The notes beneath the pieces are model-generated. The model had not been told where the DNA came from. It saw only the letters and a list, made by a program, of their open reading frames with translations, and searched no databases. DNA of 64,000 nt, from positions 1,426,001-1,490,000 of the forward strand of contig NZ_BKZW01000001.1 in NCBI RefSeq assembly GCF_008974265.1, given 5' to 3'. Shown in pieces: positions 49,601 to 57,649 of this stretch. The translations under genes and the position numbers were made by a program. The DNA is from Dictyobacter vulcani. GTDB taxonomy: Bacteria > Chloroflexota > Ktedonobacteria > Ktedonobacterales > Ktedonobacteraceae. How positions within the stretch are numbered: the first letter of the stretch is position 1; every line of letters starts with the position of its first letter.

Positions 49601-52549
49601 TTACCGTTGCAGTGGGTCCTGTCCATCAATCACCCAATCGTACTGTCCACTACCCGCGAGACCATTAAACGTCGAGAGGGACGCCTTATGGATACCACCC
49701 GGCACATCAAATTTCCACTTTGGATGCTGCGAGAAACGGAAGTTATAATTGGGCCCGCAGTCAATATCATCTCCCGTTTGATAAAGGTTACCATTATACA
49801 CTTTATTACAGTATCCCAGAGTTCTCTCCATGACACTATGCCAGATTGGAGCCGCACCTGTAATACCGATAACATGTTCCATCGGAGTGTTATCAGCATT
49901 GCCAACCCAGACAGCTACAGTCACATCTGGAGTATAACCAATCGTCCAGTTATCTATAAAGCCGTCAGTGGTACCAGTTTTGGTTGCCACCTGATGCTCA
50001 CAGGCCGGATTTACTGCACAATTGGAGTCGATATCAGCGAAAGACAAGTCATGATCATCAAGGAATTCTGCATGGCGGTCAGGTTCATCGATCAAGACAG
50101 AGGTCATCAAATATGACACCTGGGGTGAAAACACACGACCAGAAATCGGCTTGCCAGTATCATAATGATACAAATTATGGCCTTGATTATCCCAGATATT
50201 CAGAATACTCTGTGGCTGCACACGCACGCCACCATTAGCAAAAGTCTGATAGGCATTAGCCATTTGCAATGGTGACACTTCCTCTGAACCAATCGCCATG
50301 GATAGACCACTATTTCGCAGTGTAGTAATACCCAACCGTTGTGCAGTGTTTAGTACTGCATCTTTACCAGTAAACTGCAGGGCTTTAACGGCGGGAATAT
50401 TTAAAGAACTGGCGGTAGCTTTACGGATAGTAGAAGCCGTATCCGTCCAGGATTGCATATAGTTCGATGGGAAGAACATGGCATCTGTCCCAGCGAGGGC
50501 TCGCGCCGCGTCATCTGTGGGGGGTATCTGCAAACCAACATTATATTGTGTTGGAAAGTAGGTACGATTATCTTGCACTACTGTACCCGGATTCCAGCCC
50601 ATCTGGAAGGCAGTCGCATAGTCAATGGGCTTAAACGTGGAACCAGGCTGGCGAGGATGGGTAGCCGCGTTAAACTGACCTTTGACTTTGATACTATCCG
50701 AATCATAATTCGCGCTACCAACCATACTCAGGATCTCGCCAGTCTTCGAGTCCATAACTACCGCCGCAGCATCATTCACATTATTATCTACATTCAAGGT
50801 TAAGACTTGATTAGTGACCTTTTGACTCTCAGGTTTATAGATGTGGCGCGTAATCGCTTTTTCTGTATAATCAACCAGGTGTGCATCAACCGTGGTCTGG
50901 ATGTTATAGCCACCGGTTTTGAAGGCATGGGCGCCAACCTCACCACCACCCAGGGCATCCTCCACCTGTTGAATAACGTAATCCACAAAATGTGGGGCGA
51001 GTTTCTTACGCACATACGATGTAAAGGTTTGTTTGGCCATCAGGTCTTCGGCCTGTTTGGCAATCGCGGGCGTGATCAGTGGGCTATCAGGTTTGCCGTC
51101 TATGGTCATACCCTGATTGATCATCGCATTAAGCACCAGTTTCTGGCGCGCCAGCGCACGCTCTTTATTCCCGGGTCCAGCCGTAGGATCAGTGGCACTT
51201 GGCCCATTGGGTTGTAATGCCAGGAAAGAGGCGCGGGCAAGGCCTAAAATAGGATCATGCTTCTTCGTTTTGGTATTGTAGTCCAGCTTGGAAATACCAG
51301 GTGTACAAACTTGATTAGCCTGACAGGTTGGCGTCAGCTTGAAATAATCTTCGGTTGCAACCTCAACACCATAGGTCTGAGCACCAAAAGGAGCCACGTT
51401 AAAATACAACTCCATAATTTTAGTCTTTGGATACTGCTGGGTCAGACCAATCGCCATCGAGGCCTCGTTAAGTTTACGCTGATACGAAGGGGCCGCATCA
51501 TGGGACATATTTTTAATGACCTGCTGGGTCAGCGTACTACCACCACCATAGTTACTGGCACCGGCACGGATAATAGCCAGTGGATCAATACCAGAGTTGG
51601 TCCAGAAGGTTTTATCCTCAATCGCGGTCATAGCATTCTGCATAACCAGAGGAATATCCTCATAACGGACAGTGACGCGACGGCCGCTATAGGCTGAGGT
51701 CGTATTGTCATAAGCGTCGTATAATAATACGCCATTACGATCATAGATACGTGTATTTTGATCGATATGCTGACTGGTGTACGCTGCCATCTTCGGCTGC
51801 TGCTGCAAATAATAGCTGTAGCCATAGGCGGTACTGCCAAAGGAAGCCAGCACGACCAGAGCGAGCAGACTTGCTATTGCAATGGTCAGAACCTTGCTGG
51901 GACCGCCCTTATTGGCTTTTAAACGACGCTGGCGGATCTGCTTGTTGATACGCAACACGCGTGAACGTTTCCAGGGTCTGGAGCGCTGCGTTGAAAACAC
52001 CTCAGGAGCCGGCGTTGGTGCTGGCCGATAGAGGGCCATATATGGATCAGGAGGCTGTACTGGTGGTTGTCCATGATTAGCTACGGCAGCCATCTTACCA
52101 GAAAAGCGGCGCATCATATCAACGGTATTGGACAAGAGGCCACTGCGCTGGCGCATAGGCGGTTGCGGGGCCACCGGTTGGACCGGAAACTGCTGGCCGG
52201 GATATTGCTGGCCTGGCTGCGGCTGACGCGTTGGCGACCACTGCTGCGGTGCGCCTGCTGGATATTGTGAGGGAGGGGGATTTTGTGGACCATTCGCTGG
52301 CGGCATACCAGGTCCTGGTTGCCCCTGTGGATACTGACCACCATTCTGCGCAGGAGAGTATTGGCCAAATGGACCACGCAACAACGACGAGTTGTTTCTG
52401 GTTGGGCCACCTGGATTTGGTTGGCCGTTTGGTGTATTTTGATCAGGTTGCTGGTTTTTGTAATTCCGTAAAAGTCCCCCGGTCTTGGGCGGGGGATTAT
52501 TCTCCGCAGGTTGATTAGAATCGGAATATGGATTCTTATTATCACTCAT
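49601..52549 (-). CDS. Class A penicillin-binding protein (transglycosylase/transpeptidase)
   Basis: Membrane-anchored peptidoglycan synthase of 982 residues. A 200-residue cytoplasmic tail is Pro/Gln-rich and carries PKTGGLLRNYKNQ near the start and RSGLLSNTVDMMRRFSGK (about 135-152). One transmembrane helix (about 219-243) follows. The glycosyltransferase domain has EDKTFWTNSG (catalytic Glu about 309) and GGGSTLTQQVIKNM. The transpeptidase domain has the active Ser in GSTFKP (about 636), SSLN as the SxN motif and KTGTTDGF (about 855). The long disordered cytoplasmic tail is unusual and shares motifs with the paralogue next door. ATG 52549 has a TGAGGAA ribosome binding site. Confidence 0.95.
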   Translation of the reverse strand: MSDNKNPYSDSNQPAENNPPPKTGGLLRNYKNQQPDQNTPNGQPNPGGPTRNNSSLLRGPFGQYSPAQNGGQYPQGQPGPGMPPANGPQNPPPSQYPAGAPQQWSPTRQPQPGQQYPGQQFPVQPVAPQPPMRQRSGLLSNTVDMMRRFSGKMAAVANHGQPPVQPPDPYMALYRPAPTPAPEVFSTQRSRPWKRSRVLRINKQIRQRRLKANKGGPSKVLTIAIASLLALVVLASFGSTAYGYSYYLQQQPKMAAYTSQHIDQNTRIYDRNGVLLYDAYDNTTSAYSGRRVTVRYEDIPLVMQNAMTAIEDKTFWTNSGIDPLAIIRAGASNYGGGSTLTQQVIKNMSHDAAPSYQRKLNEASMAIGLTQQYPKTKIMELYFNVAPFGAQTYGVEVATEDYFKLTPTCQANQVCTPGISKLDYNTKTKKHDPILGLARASFLALQPNGPSATDPTAGPGNKERALARQKLVLNAMINQGMTIDGKPDSPLITPAIAKQAEDLMAKQTFTSYVRKKLAPHFVDYVIQQVEDALGGGEVGAHAFKTGGYNIQTTVDAHLVDYTEKAITRHIYKPESQKVTNQVLTLNVDNNVNDAAAVVMDSKTGEILSMVGSANYDSDSIKVKGQFNAATHPRQPGSTFKPIDYATAFQMGWNPGTVVQDNRTYFPTQYNVGLQIPPTDDAARALAGTDAMFFPSNYMQSWTDTASTIRKATASSLNIPAVKALQFTGKDAVLNTAQRLGITTLRNSGLSMAIGSEEVSPLQMANAYQTFANGGVRVQPQSILNIWDNQGHNLYHYDTGKPISGRVFSPQVSYLMTSVLIDEPDRHAEFLDDHDLSFADIDSNCAVNPACEHQVATKTGTTDGFIDNWTIGYTPDVTVAVWVGNADNTPMEHVIGITGAAPIWHSVMERTLGYCNKVYNGNLYQTGDDIDCGPNYNFRFSQHPKWKFDVPGGIHKASLSTFNGLAGSGQYDWVIDGQDPLQR

Positions 52550-53136
52550 ACATTATTCCTCACGTTGGTGCAGCGGGTAAATCTCTGCCTGCAGTCTCTA
52601 GAAGTACCTGCTATTCCCACTGTCAAACATAAAATAGTAGCCGTCCCCACCCCTTCCTCTCCTCACATGCCAGAGAAAGTATCTGTATAGACTTTTTTCA
52701 ATATACCGAAAAAGAACGTCTAATCCAGGTACATTGGGAGGACGCCAGTCCAATAAACATAATCATCCTCACCACATACATTCCCCAGCATTCGGCTATT
52801 CACAAATTGCATCATTTTTAGTGTTCCGAACTACCTATCTGAACGAACCATTTGACACACGTTAACACACCTACCCAAATAGGGGATGTAACATAAGCTT
52901 ATAGCTCTTTTTTAGGAACACAAACAATATGCTTAAAGAATAGTCACTCACTAAAAAAGACTATACAGCTCAATGGCTTAGGTAGGCAAATTACAGCCCT
53001 AATAATGAGAAGGCTATCCTAGTGTTTTGCCCATTCATCACCTTTGACAGTGCGAAAATGCCATAAACGGCACGTGAGGACCGTAACAAATATGCTGTCA
53101 CGGTCCTCTTACCAAATGTTGTAAAGAACTGCTTGA
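52550..53136. other. Gap between the two PBP genes
   Basis: Nearly 590 AT-rich bases without a supportable gene. It holds the terminator of the upstream PBP (53076-53108) and must hold the promoter of the downstream one; no clear boxes are recognised. Confidence 0.5.
53076..53108 (-). terminator. Hairpin after the second PBP gene
   Basis: A GAGGACCGT / ACGGTCCTC stem (53076-53084 against 53100-53108) lies about 30 bases past the stop codon on the minus strand. Confidence 0.65.
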
Positions 53137-55953
53137 TCAGGGAGCCTGCTCATCCAGTGTCCAATCAGGCTGCTCACTTCCATGCAATCCGGCCGCAGTA
53201 GTCGTCATCTGTTCCAATCCATCTGGCACAGGAAATGTCCACTGCGGATTTTGTGAAAAACGGAAGCGATAGTCGGGTCCACAGGCCACCTGATCGGCCG
53301 ACACAAAGGGATTGGTCAGAGCAGGATTTTCATTACAGCGTCCCAATACACGCTCCATGACGCTATGCCAGATCGGACCCGCCCCCGTAATGCCGATCAC
53401 ATCATTCATTTTTTCATTATTAGCATTGCCAACCCAGACACCCACCACCACATCTGGCGTATAGCCAATCGTCCAGTTATCTCTAAAGTCGTCGGTCGTC
53501 CCGGTCTTGGTAGCTACCTGACGTGTACAGAGCGTACGCGAATAGGCACAATTGGGGTCCATATCAGCGAAAGACAGATCATGATCACTGCCAAACTCGG
53601 GAGCCCGGGAAGGCTCATCGGACAGGACCGAAGTCATCATATAAGAAATCTGTGGTGAAAAAACGCGCCCCATGGGAGGCTGGGCCGCATTATAGTGATA
53701 CAGGTTATGCCCGGAATTATCCCAGATATCCATTACCCCTTGAGGAGGGATGCGCATACCATTATTCGCAAAGGTCTGATAAACATCCACCATTTGCAGC
53801 GGCGAGATATCCTTTGATCCCAGTGCCCAGGCCAGACCAGTATTCTCCTGGGTTGTAATCCCCAGGCGACGCGCGGTATTTAATACTTCATGGGCACCAC
53901 TAAACTGCATCGCTTTAATCGCAGGAATATTATAAGAATTAGCGATGGCGGTCCGCAGGGTCACCAGCTGATTGGTATACGTATGCCCATAGTCGTAAGG
54001 AGCATAGATCGTCGCATGCTTATCAGTAATCTCTTTATCGCTAAGAGGCATTGATGTACCTGCCGAGGCACCATTAGGAAAATAGGTACGATTATCCTGC
54101 AAGACAGTGCCCGGATTCCAGCCCATCTCGAAGGCGGTCGCATACTCGATAGGCTTAAATGTCGATCCCGGTGGACGACTATTGACGGCGGCATTAAATT
54201 GGCCACCAACCCTGGGATCCTCTGAATTATAATTGGCACTCCCATTCATCGCCAGGATTTCGCCCGTTTTGGCATCCATCACTACCACAGCCGCCGAATG
54301 CAAATTATTATAGGTACTCAAAGTGGCATAATAGCCCCGAACCTTTTGATATTCCGGCTGATAGATGTGGCGCGTAATGGCTTGCTCCACATATTCCTGT
54401 AAGTGCACATCAATCGTCGTGCGAATATTCAAGCCAGCCTTTTGAAACGCCTCATAGCCATCCGCAGAATTGCCATTGCCCAGCGCGGTCGAGACCTGAT
54501 TGATGATCCAATCCACAAAATGCGGGGCATGTTTGGTGCGTGTATACGCGTGAAAGTGCGTCCGCTCCATCAATAAACGAGCATGTGTGGCAATCTCGGG
54601 CGTCACCACTCCCAGGCCATCTACAGAGATGTGTTGCACCACCATCTGCTGTAACACCATTTCCTGCCGCGCAATCGCCCGTTGTTTGGCATCTGGCCCG
54701 AGGGTCGGATCATTATAACCTGGCTGATTGGGCATACCAGCGAGCAGTGAAGCACGCGCCAGGCCCAATAGAGGATCATTTCTGTGGGTCACCTGATTAT
54801 AATTCAGCCTGGCGATACCTGGAACACATTTTTGATTGGTGCTACACTCTGGCTGCAAGCCAAAATAATCCTCGACCGCAACTTCAACCCCAAAGGTCTG
54901 TCCACCAAAAGCCGCCACATTGAAATACATCTCAAGAATTTTGCTTTTAGAATATTGCTGCGTCAGGCCAATCGCCATCGCCGCCTCAGTAAGCTTACGT
55001 TCGAGTGCATATTCACGATTATTCGAGAGATTCTTGATCACCTGTTGGGTCAATGTACTGCCACCACCATATTGTCTGGCCGCTGCTCGTACGATCGCCA
55101 TAGGTTCAATACCGGCATTGGTCCAGAAGGTTCGATCTTCAATTGCTATCAGCGAATCTTGCATGACATGAGGAATATCTTCATAATGCACAGCCATCCG
55201 GCGGCCGCCTTGTCGAGAATTTTGATCATAGGCCTCAAAAAGCAAGACACCATTGCGATCATAAATATGCGTCGTCTGAGCAATATGCGCGTTCGCCAGT
55301 TCATTCACTCTGGGCAATTGGCGCTCATAATATCCATAGCCATAGGCCGTGCCGGCAAAAGAGACCAGGACCAGTATAGTGGCCAGGCCAATCAGCAAAA
55401 CTGGCCAGATCTGGCGTGGACTTTGTTGCCAGCGAGCACGACGCTGGCGCATCTGCATCGCAATGCGTAAAGTGCGCGACCGTCGCCAGGCACGCTTGCG
55501 TTGCGGTTGGGGCGTGCTGACAACTGGTCCTGGCGCTGGCATATGATACCGTTCCATATAAGGAGCAGGAGGCTGAATTTTATAGCCCGCTACTGTCGCC
55601 ATTTTACCAGACCAGCGACGGACAAGATCCACCGTCGTCGACAATAATCCAGGCACCATTCCCCCCTGGCCGGGGACCACATCAGAGATAGGTCGAGAGG
55701 AAGATAACTGAGCAGGTGAAGGAGGAAGCGGCATCGAAGGCAGGGAGATTGGACCCCTCAAACGCGAAACAGGCACCTGAGGCGGCGCTGACACCAGGGG
55801 CGCTAAAGGCTCGGAGGATTGCCCGGCTTGCGCCGTAGAAGCCGAAGGATGCTGGTTTCTATAACTGGTTAAAAGTCCTCCCGTTTTTGGTATGATATTA
55901 TCCTCAATCCGTGATTGCTGGCTATCAAGTTGCTGGTCCGAATTATTACTCAT
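53137..55953 (-). CDS. Class A penicillin-binding protein, paralogue of the neighbour
   Basis: About 938 residues with the same architecture as the PBP at 49601-52549: a Pro/Ser-rich cytoplasmic tail with IPKTGGLLTSYRNQ and VPGLLSTTVDLVRRWSGK, a transmembrane helix (about 184-206), glycosyltransferase motifs EDRTFWTNAG and GGGSTLTQQVIKNL, and transpeptidase motifs GSTFKP (about 596), ANSYN and KTGTTDDF (about 816). All catalytic residues are present, so both copies should work. The frame extends to 55980, but MSNNSDQQ at 55953 has a GAGGA ribosome binding site and aligns with the paralogue start. It is transcribed first of the pair, but a 587-base gap suggests separate promoters. Confidence 0.94.
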   Translation of the reverse strand: MSNNSDQQLDSQQSRIEDNIIPKTGGLLTSYRNQHPSASTAQAGQSSEPLAPLVSAPPQVPVSRLRGPISLPSMPLPPSPAQLSSSRPISDVVPGQGGMVPGLLSTTVDLVRRWSGKMATVAGYKIQPPAPYMERYHMPAPGPVVSTPQPQRKRAWRRSRTLRIAMQMRQRRARWQQSPRQIWPVLLIGLATILVLVSFAGTAYGYGYYERQLPRVNELANAHIAQTTHIYDRNGVLLFEAYDQNSRQGGRRMAVHYEDIPHVMQDSLIAIEDRTFWTNAGIEPMAIVRAAARQYGGGSTLTQQVIKNLSNNREYALERKLTEAAMAIGLTQQYSKSKILEMYFNVAAFGGQTFGVEVAVEDYFGLQPECSTNQKCVPGIARLNYNQVTHRNDPLLGLARASLLAGMPNQPGYNDPTLGPDAKQRAIARQEMVLQQMVVQHISVDGLGVVTPEIATHARLLMERTHFHAYTRTKHAPHFVDWIINQVSTALGNGNSADGYEAFQKAGLNIRTTIDVHLQEYVEQAITRHIYQPEYQKVRGYYATLSTYNNLHSAAVVVMDAKTGEILAMNGSANYNSEDPRVGGQFNAAVNSRPPGSTFKPIEYATAFEMGWNPGTVLQDNRTYFPNGASAGTSMPLSDKEITDKHATIYAPYDYGHTYTNQLVTLRTAIANSYNIPAIKAMQFSGAHEVLNTARRLGITTQENTGLAWALGSKDISPLQMVDVYQTFANNGMRIPPQGVMDIWDNSGHNLYHYNAAQPPMGRVFSPQISYMMTSVLSDEPSRAPEFGSDHDLSFADMDPNCAYSRTLCTRQVATKTGTTDDFRDNWTIGYTPDVVVGVWVGNANNEKMNDVIGITGAGPIWHSVMERVLGRCNENPALTNPFVSADQVACGPDYRFRFSQNPQWTFPVPDGLEQMTTTAAGLHGSEQPDWTLDEQAP

Positions 55954-56307
55954 AAAGTAATTATCCTCATCACTACCCACTTTCTGTGTACCTGAGGAGT
56001 ACAGCGCTGTCCAGTCCTCTGCACATGCATAACAAAACTATAGGAAGAATCAAGAGGATATAATGTATAGAAGCATCCCATGTGTGGCACACAACCTCCC
56101 TTCCACCTCACTCCCAGATTCGGATGTTTGTGATGAGCAAGCACTATCCGAACCTCAATTATATTAAACGAATAACTATGACATAGATTAACAGGCTATT
56201 TCAAACTTTACGAGCAGCCAACTCTGTTTTTCCTATTTTACACCTTAACAGGGAATAAGGAAAGAATGACATGCTATTAAAAAGCAATGGAGAAACAGAG
56301 GAGTAGA
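55954..56307. other. Divergent gap between second PBP and dprA
   Basis: About 350 bases with no supportable gene; it should hold both promoters. The ATG at 56287 lies in it but has no ribosome binding site. Confidence 0.45.
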
Positions 56308-57474
56308 ATGGGCAAGAAACAGCGGAGGGTTGAGGTGTGTGATACGTCGGCCCGCTATTATCCTTCGGACGCATTAACATTAGAGGAGCTTGCATACTGG
56401 ATCGCGTTTAGCCGCGTGATGGGTATTGGTCCGGTACGTTTTCAAATGCTGTTGGACTTCTTTCAAGAGGATGTAGCCAGCGCCTGGCGGGCCACATCCA
56501 AAGATCTTATCGGGGTCGGGCTGGACCAGCGGACATTGGAAAGCTTTATCAAGCAACGTACCAATATTGATCCTGCCAGTGAATTGAAACGCCTGGAGAA
56601 GCTGCGTATTCAGGTGATTACCTGGAAAGACGCTGGCTATCCACCACTGCTGCGCAAAATGGACTATGCACCACCTGTCCTCTATGCGTGTGGTCAATTA
56701 GTTGAGGATGATCTCCGTTATACCATCGGCATCGTCGGCACGCGCAAAATGAGCACGTATGGCCGCCAGGTGACCGAGCACTTCACCCGTGATCTGGTCA
56801 AGGGCAGAATCACCATTGTCAGTGGACTGGCCCTTGGCATCGATACAGTGGCCCACAACACAGCACTTGATGAGGGTGGACGTACCATCGCCGTACTGGC
56901 CTGTGGTCTGGACACTATTTATCCTCCCTCTAACTATCATCTGGCCAAACAGATCGTCGATTCTGGCCAGGGAGTTCTGCTTACTTCCTTCCCGCTGGGC
57001 ATTAAACCTGACGGCGGCAATTTTCCGGCCCGCAATCACATCATCTCGGGACTTTCCCTGGGCGTACTGGTAACAGAGGCTCCAGATAAAAGTGGAGCAC
57101 TGATCACGGCCAGCTCGGCCCTCAGTCAGGGACGTGAAGTCTATGCCGTCCCCAATAATATCTTCTCAAACAGCGGGATGGGTACCAATCAGTTGCTAAA
57201 AGATGGTGCGCATCCTGTCACCGAGGTCAAAGATATCCTGGAACATCTCAATATCCATACGGTCCCACGTGATGAAGAATTACCGCTATGCGAGCCCGCC
57301 AATGAGGAAGAAAAGCAACTGCTGGCCCTGCTCACACGCGAGCCTCAGCATATTGATGATCTTATTCGTAGCTCGGCATTGGCGGCAAATACAGTCAGCT
57401 CTACGTTAATCATCATGGAGCTCAATGGAATGGTCAAACAAATTGGCAATATGCAGTATGTGCGTACCCGTTAA
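56308..57474 (+). CDS. dprA: DNA-processing protein DprA
   Basis: Cytoplasmic single-stranded-DNA-binding protein that loads RecA during natural transformation. The 388 residues contain an N-terminal SAM-like helical region (LAYWIAFSRVMGIGPVRFQ), the Rossmann-type DprA core with IGIVGTRKMSTYGR, SGLALGIDTVAHNTALD, AVLACGLDTIYPPSN, FPARNHIISGLS and VTEAPDKSGALITASSAL, and a C-terminal winged helix (about 330-385). An in-frame ATG at 56287 exists, but GAGGAG just upstream of 56308 favours the later start. It is followed by a tiny gene remnant and the murF-alr gene on the same strand. Confidence 0.93.
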   Translation: MGKKQRRVEVCDTSARYYPSDALTLEELAYWIAFSRVMGIGPVRFQMLLDFFQEDVASAWRATSKDLIGVGLDQRTLESFIKQRTNIDPASELKRLEKLRIQVITWKDAGYPPLLRKMDYAPPVLYACGQLVEDDLRYTIGIVGTRKMSTYGRQVTEHFTRDLVKGRITIVSGLALGIDTVAHNTALDEGGRTIAVLACGLDTIYPPSNYHLAKQIVDSGQGVLLTSFPLGIKPDGGNFPARNHIISGLSLGVLVTEAPDKSGALITASSALSQGREVYAVPNNIFSNSGMGTNQLLKDGAHPVTEVKDILEHLNIHTVPRDEELPLCEPANEEEKQLLALLTREPQHIDDLIRSSALAANTVSSTLIIMELNGMVKQIGNMQYVRTR

Positions 57475-57517
57475 AGCTCGCTAGTGGATAGAATGAAGGG
57501 AATAAGGAGGAACGCCA

Positions 57518-57610
57518 ATGCCGATTGCATATAATAAATTCGTGCGCAATCGCATACCAGCAATCATTCGCAACCGTAGCGACAACTGTGATATGGTAGT
57601 CTTAGGATAA
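57518..57610 (+). pseudogene. N-terminal remnant of a phosphoribosyl-ATP pyrophosphohydrolase-like gene
   Basis: A 30-codon frame with a strong AAGGAGG ribosome binding site encodes MPIAYNKFVRNRIPAIIRN and then stops. This is the typical start of small MazG/HisE-like pyrophosphohydrolases (family pattern YNKLVRDKIPEII). The family is normally about 100 residues or more, and no continuation is seen in the other frames before the next gene at 57650. It is therefore probably a 3'-deleted remnant that may still be translated. Confidence 0.65.
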
Positions 57611-57649
57611 GCTGAATAATCAACATACCACCACTATTTAGTCAGAGGG

